DNA from: Anaerolineae bacterium
GTDB lineage: Bacteria > Chloroflexota > Anaerolineae > Aggregatilineales > Aggregatilineaceae
Assembly: GCA_027494015.1 (NCBI GenBank)
Contig: JAOSJP010000001.1
Coordinates: 434,001-498,000 of the forward strand
Direction of reading: 5' to 3'
Length of the DNA stretch: 64,000 nt
A model generated the notes under the pieces. That model made no database searches, was not told the DNA's origin, and saw only the letters and a list, made by a program, of their open reading frames with translations. Made by a program: the position numbers and the translations under genes. Within the stretch, counting starts at the first letter, position 1, and every line of letters begins with the position of its first letter. This document shows positions 19,421-27,373 of this stretch, piece by piece.

Positions 19421-19627
19421 GGGGTCCACGAACGAGCTGTCAGGCAATTGTCGAAGGCCCCCATCCCCGGCCCCTTCCCCCAGCATTGCTGGGGAAAGGG
19501 GTGAGCGGCCTGCCAGATCGTCCCCCTCTCCGTTGACGGAGAGGGAGCGACGAGGCGCGTCAGCGCCGAGCGGGGGTGAGGTCAACCAGGGCGCAGCAGA
19601 GCAGCGCCCCTACCTGTCAGGTTACCC
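19421..19627. mobile_element. Composite R2/R1 element stacked on the same target site
   Basis: The left end (GGGGTCCACGAACGA) matches the R2 terminus seen at 56502. The right part is R1-like (core GACGGAGAGG, then GGGCGCAGCAGAGCAGCGCC). TTAACGCA occurs on both sides (19413-19420 and 19628-19635), so three copies of the octamer delimit two neighbouring elements. Confidence 0.7.
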
Positions 19628-19834
19628 TTAACGCAGTTGCACAGATACGCAACCGGGGGATAGAATGCGGCACTGGGATCTGCACGCGCCCCGCAGAGTA
19701 CCGTTCGTCAGGCCAAGAAGTGGCGGAATACCATAGTCTGCTGAAGCTGTGATCTCTATACTGGAGGTAGCCAAGAACGCGAATAGACTGGAAGAATCGT
19801 TAAGTTCTGCGAGTTGGTTTTGAGAGGAGCCTGC

Positions 19835-21424
19835 ATGTCTGCATTTGTTCCGTTGGGCAACGAAGCTCTGGCTCAGGGGGCGCTGGACGCGGGCCTGTCC
19901 GGCGCCTACGCCTATCCGGGGACGCCGTCTACTGAGATCACCGAGTACATCCAGCGCTCGCCCGAAGCGCAAACGCGCGGTGTGATGAGCGCGTGGGCGG
20001 CCAACGAGAAGACGGCCATGGAAGCTGCGCTGGGCATGTCCTACGCCGGCAAGCGGGCGATGGTCTGCATGAAGCATGTGGGGCTGAACGTGGCCGCCGA
20101 CCCGTTCATGAACTCCGCCTTCACCGGCGTGCACGGCGGGCTGATCTACGCCATCGCCGACGATCCCTCGATGCACTCGTCGCAGAACGAGCAGGACTCG
20201 CGCTTCTTCGCCAAGTTCGCGCTGATCCCTGCCATCGAGCCGTCGAATCAACAAGAGGCGTATGATGCCGCGTTCTACGCTTTCGTGCTGTCGGAAAAGC
20301 ACGAGATTCCGGTGATGGTGCGCATGACCACCCGCCTGTCGCACTCGCGGGCCGGCGTGCAACGGCACGAGCTGCTGGCAGAGAACCCGCTCAGCCTGCC
20401 AGCCAACCTGATGCAGTTCGTGCTGCTGCCGGCCATCGCCCGGCGCAAGTACGCCGATCTGCTGGCCAAGCAGGACGAGTTCGTGGCCGACTCGGAAGCA
20501 TCGCCGTTCAACCGTTATGAGGACGGGCCAGACACGTCGCTGGGCATCATCGCCTGTGGCATCAGCTACAATTACCTGATGGAGAATTTCCCGGATGGCT
20601 GCCCGCACCCCATCCTGAAGATCGGGCAATACCCCCTGCCGAGGACGCTGGTCGCGCGGCTGGTGGAGGCGTGCGAGCAGGTGCTCGTGCTGGAAGAGGG
20701 GATGCCGCTGGTCGAGGAGATGCTGCGCGGCTACCCGTTCGACAGCGGGAAGGTGCAGGGCCGCCTGGACGGGTATCTGCCGCGCGCGGGCGAGCTGAAC
20801 CCGACGCTGGTGGCCCGCGCGCTGGGGCGCGAGGACTCCCGCCCGCGCTTTGAGGTGCCGTCGGTAGTGGCCAACCGGCCTCCGCAACTGTGCCAGGGCT
20901 GCCCGCACGCCGACACCTACCGCGCGCTGAACGAGGCGCTGGACGCCTATTCGAAGGGGCGAGTCTTCTCGGATATTGGCTGTTACACGCTGGGCGCGCT
21001 GCCGCCGTTCAACGCGATCAACTCGTGCGTGGACATGGGCGCATCGGTGACGATGGCCAAAGGCGCGGCAGATGCCGGGCTGGTGCCGGCGGTGGCGGTG
21101 ATCGGCGACTCGACGTTCAGCCATTCGGGGATGACCGGGCTGCTGGACGCCGTGAACGCGCGCTCGCCGGTGACTGTGATCATTGTGGACAACCTGACGA
21201 CGGCCATGACCGGCGGCCAGGGGTCGGCGGGGCAGGGGCACCTGGAAGCTATCGCACGGGGGCTGGGCGTCGAGGAGGAGCACGTGCGGGTGATCACCCC
21301 GCTGCCGCGCCAGCACGAGATGAACGTGCGTGTCTTCGGCGAGGAGCTGGCCTACGAGGGCGTGTCGGTGATCATCGCCCGGCGCGAATGCATCGAGACG
21401 GCCAAGCGGAAGAGAAAGGTGTGA
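19835..21424 (+). CDS. iorA: Indolepyruvate ferredoxin oxidoreductase, alpha subunit, lacking the ferredoxin domain
   Basis: 529 residues. The enzyme oxidatively decarboxylates aryl-pyruvates to aryl-acetyl-CoA using thiamine diphosphate and ferredoxin, in aromatic amino-acid turnover. The N-terminal pyrimidine-binding domain (YAYPGTPSTEITEYI), the GCPHADTYRALN segment, and the TPP/Mg motif region (VIGDSTFSHSGMTG, then DNLTTAMTGGQGS) are all clear. IorA normally ends with a two-cluster [4Fe-4S] ferredoxin domain rich in CxxCxxC. Here the protein stops at RRECIETAKRKRKV with no cluster motif, and iorB starts two bases later. The ATG at 19835 follows GAGAGGAG. Electron transfer must use another protein or a different route. 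Confidence 0.88.
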   Translation: MSAFVPLGNEALAQGALDAGLSGAYAYPGTPSTEITEYIQRSPEAQTRGVMSAWAANEKTAMEAALGMSYAGKRAMVCMKHVGLNVAADPFMNSAFTGVHGGLIYAIADDPSMHSSQNEQDSRFFAKFALIPAIEPSNQQEAYDAAFYAFVLSEKHEIPVMVRMTTRLSHSRAGVQRHELLAENPLSLPANLMQFVLLPAIARRKYADLLAKQDEFVADSEASPFNRYEDGPDTSLGIIACGISYNYLMENFPDGCPHPILKIGQYPLPRTLVARLVEACEQVLVLEEGMPLVEEMLRGYPFDSGKVQGRLDGYLPRAGELNPTLVARALGREDSRPRFEVPSVVANRPPQLCQGCPHADTYRALNEALDAYSKGRVFSDIGCYTLGALPPFNAINSCVDMGASVTMAKGAADAGLVPAVAVIGDSTFSHSGMTGLLDAVNARSPVTVIIVDNLTTAMTGGQGSAGQGHLEAIARGLGVEEEHVRVITPLPRQHEMNVRVFGEELAYEGVSVIIARRECIETAKRKRKV

Positions 21425-21426
21425 GC

Positions 21427-22005
21427 ATGAAATACGATATGATCCTGGCCGGAGTCGGCGGGCAAGGCGTGCTCTCGATTGCGGCGGCCATCGGGCTGGC
21501 GGCGGTGGGCGAGGGGCTGCATCTCAAGCAGGCCGAGGTGCACGGCATGTCGCAGCGGGGCGGGGCAGTGCAGAGCCACCTGCGCATCGCCGACCAGCCT
21601 ATTCACTCAGACCTGATCAGCGAGGGGCAGGCGGACATGCTGCTCTCGCTGGAACCGATGGAAACGCTGCGCTACGTGCCATTTCTGGCACCCGACGGCG
21701 TGATCGTAGCCGACTGCACGCCGGTGCTCAATATCCCGGACTATCCTGAAATGGACGCGCTGCTGGCGGCGCTGCGGCAATTCCCGCGCGTCCATCTGCT
21801 GGACGCCACCGCGATTGCCCAGGAGCTGCGCAATACGCGCGCCTCCAATATGGTGTTGCTCGGCGCCGCATCGCTGTTCCTGCCGTTGGAGGCCAGCGCC
21901 CTGGAAGCGGCGATTGCCCAGTTGTTCAGGCGCAAGGGCGAAGCGGTGGTTAGCAAGAACGTGGAGGCGTTCCGCGCCGGGCGCAGCGTGATCCAGCCGG
22001 CCTGA
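21427..22005 (+). CDS. iorB: Indolepyruvate oxidoreductase, beta subunit
   Basis: 192 residues of the pyruvate-ferredoxin-oxidoreductase gamma domain. The start ILAGVGGQGVLSIA and the segment AEVHGMSQRGGAVQSHLRI are characteristic. It pairs with IorA to form the 2-oxoacid oxidoreductase. The gene starts two bases after the iorA stop, so the pair is translated together, and an intrinsic terminator follows at 22038, so the operon has only these two genes. Length is normal for IorB. Confidence 0.93.
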   Translation: MKYDMILAGVGGQGVLSIAAAIGLAAVGEGLHLKQAEVHGMSQRGGAVQSHLRIADQPIHSDLISEGQADMLLSLEPMETLRYVPFLAPDGVIVADCTPVLNIPDYPEMDALLAALRQFPRVHLLDATAIAQELRNTRASNMVLLGAASLFLPLEASALEAAIAQLFRRKGEAVVSKNVEAFRAGRSVIQPA

Positions 22006-22037
22006 CGCTCGCTTCTGGCACGACTCAGGTGAATCAG

Positions 22038-22072
22038 CCGGGATAGGCGCTCCTGCCTATCCCGGTTTCGTT
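22038..22072 (+). terminator. Intrinsic terminator of iorAB
   Basis: A perfect 11-base stem CCGGGATAGGC/GCCTATCCCGG with a six-base loop is followed by TTTCGTT, 33 bases after the iorB stop. Confidence 0.85.
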
Positions 22073-22103
22073 CGGATCCGTCTCGCTATTCAGCAGACGA
22101 GAA

Positions 22104-23222
22104 TCACGCCTGGACGCGGACGGAGGTGCCCATAGGCGCCCACTGGTAAAGCCAGGCGGCCTCTGGGGTGGGCATGTTCACGCACCCGTGACTCATCGGC
22201 TGGCCGAAGTTGCTGTGCCAGTAGGTGCCGTGCAGCGAGTAATCCCTGTAGAAGTACATCACCCAGGGCACGCCGGGCAGGTAGTAGCCGGGGCCGGACA
22301 TCAACTGAGAGTCGTACTTCGTATAGATCGTGAAGTTGCCGGTGACGGTAGGCGTGCCCCACAGCCCGGTCGAAACCAGGACGTTGCGCACAAGCTGGCC
22401 GTTCTCGTAGGCGTAAACGCGCTGATCGCTCAGGTCTACGATGATCTGCTTGCCAGTGGTGATGGTCGGCGCTGGGGCTGCCGGCTCGTAGGTGGCCGCG
22501 TAGGTGGCCGCGGTGGCGGCGTCGGGGATGACCAGGATCTGCCCGGCGTAGATGTGATTTGGGTTGCTGATGCTGTTCGCGGCGGCGAGGGCCGGCCAGG
22601 TGACCCCGTAGGCGCGGGCGATGGCCGACAGATGCTCGCCGCGCTGAACGATGTGCGTGCGCTGACCGGTCGCTGGGGCAGGCTGCGCCGGGGCCGGGGC
22701 TGGCTCAGCGGCGGGCGCGGTGGTTGCGCCGGGAATGATCAACTGCTGCCCGGCGTAGATATGGCTGGGGTTAGCCAGGTTGTTGGCCGCAGCCAGATCA
22801 GCCCAGCCCAGGCCGTAGCGCTGGGCGATGCGGGAGAGATTCTCGCCGCGCTGGACAGTGTGATACAGCGGATTGGCGGCTGGCGCGGGCTGGGCGGGCG
22901 CTGGCGGAGCCGGCTCCGGGTTGGCCGGGGCAGGGGCAGGAGCGGGCGGCGCGCTGGCGTCAGGGATGGTGAGCACCTGGCCCACGTAAATGCGCGTGGG
23001 GTCGGCGATGCCGTTGACGGCAGCCAGGTATTCGGTCGTGAAGCCGTAGCGCAAGGCGATCCGAAAGAGGTTCTCACCCGGCTGTACGGTGTGAGTGGTG
23101 CCGCCCTGGGCGGCGACTGGCGCGAGCTGGATGGACGTGGCGAACGCGATCACCAGGACGAGTGCCAGGAGCACGCGGTGATGCCCGCAGGTCTTAGCGC
23201 GAAGAACGGCCCATGTCATCAT
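22104..23222 (-). CDS. LysM-containing L,D-transpeptidase
   Basis: 372 residues: signal peptide (about 1-38), three LysM domains (about 42-88, 115-160, 178-222; each HxVQxGExLxxIAxxYG ... IYxGQxLxIP) separated by Ala/Pro-rich linkers, and a C-terminal YkuD domain (about 245-372). The catalytic motif is HGTYWHSNFGQPMSHGCVNM, containing the nucleophile Cys and conserved His. The family makes 3-3 crosslinks or attaches proteins to peptidoglycan; the LysMs hold it on the wall. Two consecutive ATGs (23222, 23219) follow GGGAGA; the first is used. It is a single gene convergent with iorAB. Confidence 0.93.
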   Translation of the reverse strand: MMTWAVLRAKTCGHHRVLLALVLVIAFATSIQLAPVAAQGGTTHTVQPGENLFRIALRYGFTTEYLAAVNGIADPTRIYVGQVLTIPDASAPPAPAPAPANPEPAPPAPAQPAPAANPLYHTVQRGENLSRIAQRYGLGWADLAAANNLANPSHIYAGQQLIIPGATTAPAAEPAPAPAQPAPATGQRTHIVQRGEHLSAIARAYGVTWPALAAANSISNPNHIYAGQILVIPDAATAATYAATYEPAAPAPTITTGKQIIVDLSDQRVYAYENGQLVRNVLVSTGLWGTPTVTGNFTIYTKYDSQLMSGPGYYLPGVPWVMYFYRDYSLHGTYWHSNFGQPMSHGCVNMPTPEAAWLYQWAPMGTSVRVQA

Positions 23223-23424
23223 GTCTTCTCCCGTGAAAGGCTGGCGCTGGCATCTTGTGAGCATCAAGCAGCGCTGGACAAAATCCGACAACTGGAGTGT
23301 ACGAGGAATTCGATTTGAGGGCAAGTGCAGCGCTAATATTACGTCCGGGAACGGATTATTTCGTATAGTCACTACCCAACACAGGGAACGCCGCGCGCCG
23401 CCCAGGCAGCCAGGCCATACTGTC

Positions 23425-25260
23425 CTATCCGCCGCCCCAGGCGCGGATGGTGAGCAGCAGCGGACGGCCAATGCGCACGTCGCTGTTGGGGTAGATCAAC
23501 TCCCACACACCATAGTAGCAACCAAATGTGCGCGGCGCGGAGCCAGTGAAGAGGATTGGCGGCGAATCTTCGGCGATGCCGACGCCCTCTTTGATGAAGA
23601 AGTTGGATTGCTGCTGGCGGGCGAAGTTGAGGCCGGGGCGCAGGTTCTCCGGGCAGGCCTCGAACAGCGGAGCCAGGTCTACCAACGGTTCGGGGTATTC
23701 GGTCAGCAGGGCGTTGTAGCGCAGTCGCACGCCCTCTGGCCAGGCGCAGGTGCTCGTGTTGTGCAGCACGATCTCGAATTCGAAATCGGTGCCGGCCCGG
23801 ATCAGACGATTGTTGGCGAAGTCCGTCGGCGAGGGCGAGCGGTCGTGCCTCTCCGGGGTGACGACGATGTATTCCAGATCGCAGGCTGCCAGCGTTTGGA
23901 TCAGGTTGGGCGTAGCGGTGGGCACTGTCGCTTGCTGAACCAGCAGGAAGATCGCCGTGCTGGTCAGATCGGGCGTGGCTGTGTCAGTCGCCGATGGCGC
24001 GATTGTGCTCGTCTGGGTGAGCGTCGGTGTGGCGCTGGCGGTGGCGGTTGGGGTGGCAGGCACCGTGGAGGGCGACGTCCGCGTCGGCGAGGAGGTGCGG
24101 GCCGGGCCTAGCGCGGCGACTGGCACGGCGGGTGTTGTCGAGGAAGTCGGCGTCGCCGCTTCGCTGAGCGTGGTGACGGGGGTGGGCACGCGGTCCTCGT
24201 GCCCGAAGGCCGCCAGCCCTGTGCCCACCAGCGCAACGACCAGCGCAGCCAGGACCACAACGCGGGCGTAGCGCAGCCCGCGGCGCTCCGGGACAGCGTC
24301 GCTGCTCAACGGCAGGTCTGTCGGCTCCAGGATCGGCGTGTCGCCATTCTGGAACGCCGTTGGGGTCGCACGGCCAACTTCACTTGACTCTGGGCCGTTT
24401 GGGAATGCGGCGGCCTGTCTGGGTTCCGCAGACACATCGAGCGCGTCCAGGGCGGCGGCAAATTCGTGCGCCGACTGGAAACGGGCCTCCGGGTCTTTTT
24501 CCAGCGCGCGCCAGACCACAGCCTCCAGGTCGGCTGGGAGATCGGGCACGAACTGGCGAGGGAGCGGCAGCGGCTCGTTGACGTGCTTGAGGATGATGGC
24601 CAGCGGCGTGCTGGCGTCGAAGGGCAAGCGCCCGGTCAGAAGCTGGTAGAGAATCACGCCGAGCGAATAGATGTCGGCTCGCTCGTCGCCCGCCTGGCCG
24701 AGTCCCTGTTCGGGAGCCATGTAGGCCGGGGTGCCGATCATACCGCCGCTGGAGGTGATGTGCGCCCCGGTGACGATCTTGGCGATGCCAAAGTCCGTCA
24801 GCACGACACGGCCATCTTCGTCCAGCATCAGGTTGGCGGGTTTCACGTCGCGGTGGATCATCTTGCGCTCGTGCGCATAGGCCAGAGCGTGGGCCGCCGT
24901 CTTGATGATGCGCACGGCCTCGGCAACGGGCAGCAGGCTCCCCGCCGCGCTCAGGTCGAACAGGCGATCCTTGAGCGTGGGGCCGTTGATGAACTCCATC
25001 ACCATGTAGTAACTGTCGCTGTCGGCGTCGTGCTCGAAGTCGTAAACCTGGACGATGTTGGGGTGCTTGAGCCGGGCGACGCTGCGCGCCTCGCGCTCGA
25101 AGCGCTCTTTGAATTCCGGATCGTCTGCCAGGAAGGAATGCAGCAGCTTGATCGCCACGTAGCGATCCAGCGCGGCATGGTAGCCGCGGTAGACTTCAGC
25201 CATGCCGCCGCGACCGATGCGGTCAATGATCTCGTACTTGCCGAGGTTGCGTCTGGACAC
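23425..25260 (-). CDS. PknB-like transmembrane Ser/Thr kinase with NBR1-like Ig domain
   Basis: 611 residues. The kinase domain occupies about 8-270 (glycine loop GRGGMAEVY, VAIK, HRDVKPANLML, DFGIAK, MAPEQG). A single membrane helix near 330-352 follows, then a Thr/Ser/Pro-rich extracellular stalk (about 360-455). The C-terminal domain has the NBR1/FW-type Ig pattern (GTDFEFEIVLHNTSTCAWPEG). PASTA repeats usual in PknB are absent, so the ligand is not expected to be muropeptide. The GTG at 25260 is chosen because the kinase fold (NLGKYEIIDRIG) begins there; the longer frame upstream is Arg/Trp-rich and unlike a leader. Confidence 0.9.
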   Translation of the reverse strand: MSRRNLGKYEIIDRIGRGGMAEVYRGYHAALDRYVAIKLLHSFLADDPEFKERFEREARSVARLKHPNIVQVYDFEHDADSDSYYMVMEFINGPTLKDRLFDLSAAGSLLPVAEAVRIIKTAAHALAYAHERKMIHRDVKPANLMLDEDGRVVLTDFGIAKIVTGAHITSSGGMIGTPAYMAPEQGLGQAGDERADIYSLGVILYQLLTGRLPFDASTPLAIILKHVNEPLPLPRQFVPDLPADLEAVVWRALEKDPEARFQSAHEFAAALDALDVSAEPRQAAAFPNGPESSEVGRATPTAFQNGDTPILEPTDLPLSSDAVPERRGLRYARVVVLAALVVALVGTGLAAFGHEDRVPTPVTTLSEAATPTSSTTPAVPVAALGPARTSSPTRTSPSTVPATPTATASATPTLTQTSTIAPSATDTATPDLTSTAIFLLVQQATVPTATPNLIQTLAACDLEYIVVTPERHDRSPSPTDFANNRLIRAGTDFEFEIVLHNTSTCAWPEGVRLRYNALLTEYPEPLVDLAPLFEACPENLRPGLNFARQQQSNFFIKEGVGIAEDSPPILFTGSAPRTFGCYYGVWELIYPNSDVRIGRPLLLTIRAWGGG

Positions 25261-25375
25261 GTCAGTCTTGTCCCGTCGGGATTGGGTGGCCGTTGCCAGC
25301 GCCGACCACGCCCGCCAACGCCTAAGTATAGCTGGAACCGGGGCTTGTCCCAAGCGGTGGGCGCGGGAACGGGCG

Positions 25376-25490
25376 TATTGGTCTCATTCTCGGCCTCGCT
25401 GCGCTTGGCAGGCGCGTCAGCGCCGAGCGGGGGTGGGGCAAAGCCGAGCGCAGCAGAGCAGCGCTCCTGCCGGACAGCCTTTGCACATCT
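25376..25490. repeat. Degenerate R1 copy
   Basis: Between the kinase start and the next gene lies a decayed R1: a CTCGGCCTCGCTGCGCTTGG core, GCGTCAGCGCCGAGCGGGGG, and CAGCAGAGCAGCGC before a poor right end (CCTTTGCACATC). No flanking duplication is evident. Confidence 0.6.
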
Positions 25491-25504
25491 CAGACGACGG
25501 CGCG

Positions 25505-25888
25505 CTACCCGCCGGACTCTGGCTCTGCTGGCGAGCCGGGTGGCGACAGAGGAGCCTGGTGCCGATCCTGCGGTGCGAGAGGATCGTCGTAGTAGAGCAG
25601 CACGACGACTCCATAGCCCGGCCCGGCCTCGCCGCCGTCGCGCAGGTGGAGGGTGAAGACCACGCGAAAAGCCATCAGGTCAATGGCGCTGGCTGTGGCG
25701 ACCACCTCTCCCGCCTGGTTGCAGATGGCGATCTCCAGGCTGGGGCGCTCGCGGAAGGGAGTGACCTCCACTTCAACCCTGATGCGTCGCCGGTCGGGGT
25801 AGGGCATGGCGCGCACCCGCTCGATGCGCACCTGGTCGGGCGGCAGCAGAGGCAGGCCAGGGATCAGGTTCAGCGGGCCGCTGGTCAT
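25505..25888 (-). CDS. Conserved-looking hypothetical protein, last gene of an operon
   Basis: 127 residues, not recognised. The central part (about 18-100) looks like a beta-sandwich: alternating strands in RIRVEVEVTPFRERPSLEIAI and RVVFTLHLRDGGEAGPGYG. The C-terminus is Pro/Ser-rich and disordered. No signal peptide or membrane segment, so cytoplasmic. It starts 25 bases after the deacetylase stop, in the same direction as three upstream genes spaced by 21-25 bases, so it is very likely co-transcribed with them. Confidence 0.75.
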   Translation of the reverse strand: MTSGPLNLIPGLPLLPPDQVRIERVRAMPYPDRRRIRVEVEVTPFRERPSLEIAICNQAGEVVATASAIDLMAFRVVFTLHLRDGGEAGPGYGVVVLLYYDDPLAPQDRHQAPLSPPGSPAEPESGG

Positions 25889-25913
25889 GGGCGGTGCTCC
25901 TCATCAGGAATTG

Positions 25914-26891
25914 TCAGGGAATGGAGGCCACATCCCGGTAGGACTCGCGGGCGATGACCAGCGGCTCCGGGCGGGCAATGCCAACCGTGTAACGATTGGG
26001 CAGATCGCCGGGCCGGGGCAGCACATGGTACGCCGCGCCCAGAGTGTCCAGGGCGTCCAGCAGGGCGGGCAAGGCAATGATAACGCGCGGGTCGGGGTCG
26101 TGGAGCAGGACGATCACCCCTTCCTGCACGCACTGTGCGACGAGATGCGGCTTGTCTGGCACAGGCTGGAGCAACGCGCGAAGTCCGCCGGGGCCGTCAA
26201 TAGCCCGCCAGACAACCGCCTCCGGATCGGAGCGCTGCTCCCACAGCGGCAGGGGGTTGACGTGCCAGCCGCTGTAATCGTAGACATCGCGCAGCCAGTC
26301 CAGAAGATGGCGATAGGCGGCAAGCTCACGCTCGTAGAGGAAGGAGTCCCAGTAACCTCCGTCGGCGAGCAGGAACAGGTTCCCCTCGGCGCTGTCATAC
26401 CCTCCACCAGGGCGGCGGAACAGGCGCGGCTGCGCCAGGAAGAGCGCCAGCGCCTCCTGATAGGGCGCGAGCACTTCGCGGATGCGCAGCTCCGTATCCA
26501 GGTAGAGCCGGGCCAGGTAGGAGGGCGCTGGCCGGGCATCGAGAGTGGCCCCGCCCTGGTGAAATAGGTGATTGCCGATGCGGTGCCCGGCGCGCAGCAT
26601 ACGCGCCAGCACGGTTCCTTCGGCGTCGCCCGTATTGCGCCCGTGCACGAAGAACGTCGCCACGATACCCCGTTCGGCGAGCAGATCGAGCACGTCCAGC
26701 GTGGGGCCGCGCTCGCCTTTGGCTCCCTCCGTTTCCACGCCGTCGTCGAAGGTGAGGTAAACCGGCACGTGGCCGGGCATGGCGGCAGCGCCCCGCGCGC
26801 GCGCCGATCTGCTGCGCGCGGCGAGCCAATGCACGCCCAGCGCGCCAACGACGGTCACGAACTGGCGACGGGTCAGGGGGCGGGGGGACAA
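25914..26891 (-). CDS. Secreted polysaccharide deacetylase (NodB domain)
   Basis: 325 residues. The N-terminus has a twin-arginine-type signal (TRRQFVTVVGALG), suggesting folded export by Tat. The NodB homology domain starts at VYLTFDDGVETEG with the catalytic/metal aspartates. Metal histidines lie in GHRIGNHLFHQGG and a later arginine-containing block in FRRPGGGYDSAEG. Such enzymes remove acetyl groups from GlcNAc-type polysaccharides or peptidoglycan. It is the third gene of the four-gene operon headed by the DUF1015 gene, an odd company for a cell-wall enzyme. Confidence 0.9.
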   Translation of the reverse strand: MSPRPLTRRQFVTVVGALGVHWLAARSRSARARGAAAMPGHVPVYLTFDDGVETEGAKGERGPTLDVLDLLAERGIVATFFVHGRNTGDAEGTVLARMLRAGHRIGNHLFHQGGATLDARPAPSYLARLYLDTELRIREVLAPYQEALALFLAQPRLFRRPGGGYDSAEGNLFLLADGGYWDSFLYERELAAYRHLLDWLRDVYDYSGWHVNPLPLWEQRSDPEAVVWRAIDGPGGLRALLQPVPDKPHLVAQCVQEGVIVLLHDPDPRVIIALPALLDALDTLGAAYHVLPRPGDLPNRYTVGIARPEPLVIARESYRDVASIP

Positions 26892-26912
26892 GGCGGTTCT
26901 TCTCGGCGCTGA

Positions 26913-27350
26913 TTACGGCTGGGCGGCGCGCGCCTGCGCCTCGCGCAGCGCCGCGACGGCTCGCTCAAGCTGACTTGATGGCACCAGCAGGTGATCGCGC
27001 TCGAAAGCCGAGAACGCGAGCACCGTCACACCTGCGTCGGCCAGGGCGCGGCTGACCAGCGCCAGAAAGCCGACCAGATCGAGCGCCAGCGGCAGGTCGA
27101 AGGTGATCAGGCGGAAGGGGCTGGCGGCGCGGTGATCGGGCAGGCGCGCCTGGAAGTCTGGCCAGTCCTCCGCCGGCAGCACCAGCGTGACCTCATCCTT
27201 GTCCACGATCAGGGCGCTGAACGGCTCGCCGATCTCAGCCAGCACGCCAGCGGCGGCGGTGATCGCCGGGGCGGGCAGGTGGATCAGGGCGTAGTCCGCT
27301 TCGTCCACATACAGCGCGGCGCTGACCAGCGCCTGCCGTGCCGGGTCCAT
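26913..27350 (-). CDS. ACT-domain protein
   Basis: 145 residues. The C-terminal half (about 80-140) has the ACT signature FRLITFDLPLALDLVGFLALV followed by LADAGVTVLAFSAFERDHLLVP. The N-terminal half resembles a second, diverged ACT-like fold (FSALIVDKDEVTLVLP). ACT domains usually bind amino acids and regulate metabolic enzymes. The ATG at 27350 (MDPARQALVSAALYV) is used; the longer frame upstream overlaps the DUF1015 gene. It is 23 bases downstream of DUF1015, pointing to a shared metabolic role, perhaps in amino-acid sensing; the ligand is unknown. Confidence 0.85.
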   Translation of the reverse strand: MDPARQALVSAALYVDEADYALIHLPAPAITAAAGVLAEIGEPFSALIVDKDEVTLVLPAEDWPDFQARLPDHRAASPFRLITFDLPLALDLVGFLALVSRALADAGVTVLAFSAFERDHLLVPSSQLERAVAALREAQARAAQP

Positions 27351-27373
27351 GTTCCGTGTCCTTTCGGCGTGCG

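Noticed and set aside
19628..21316. A 562-codon minus-strand open frame
   Set aside because: Antisense to iorA with no recognisable domain; iorA on the plus strand carries all conserved motifs.
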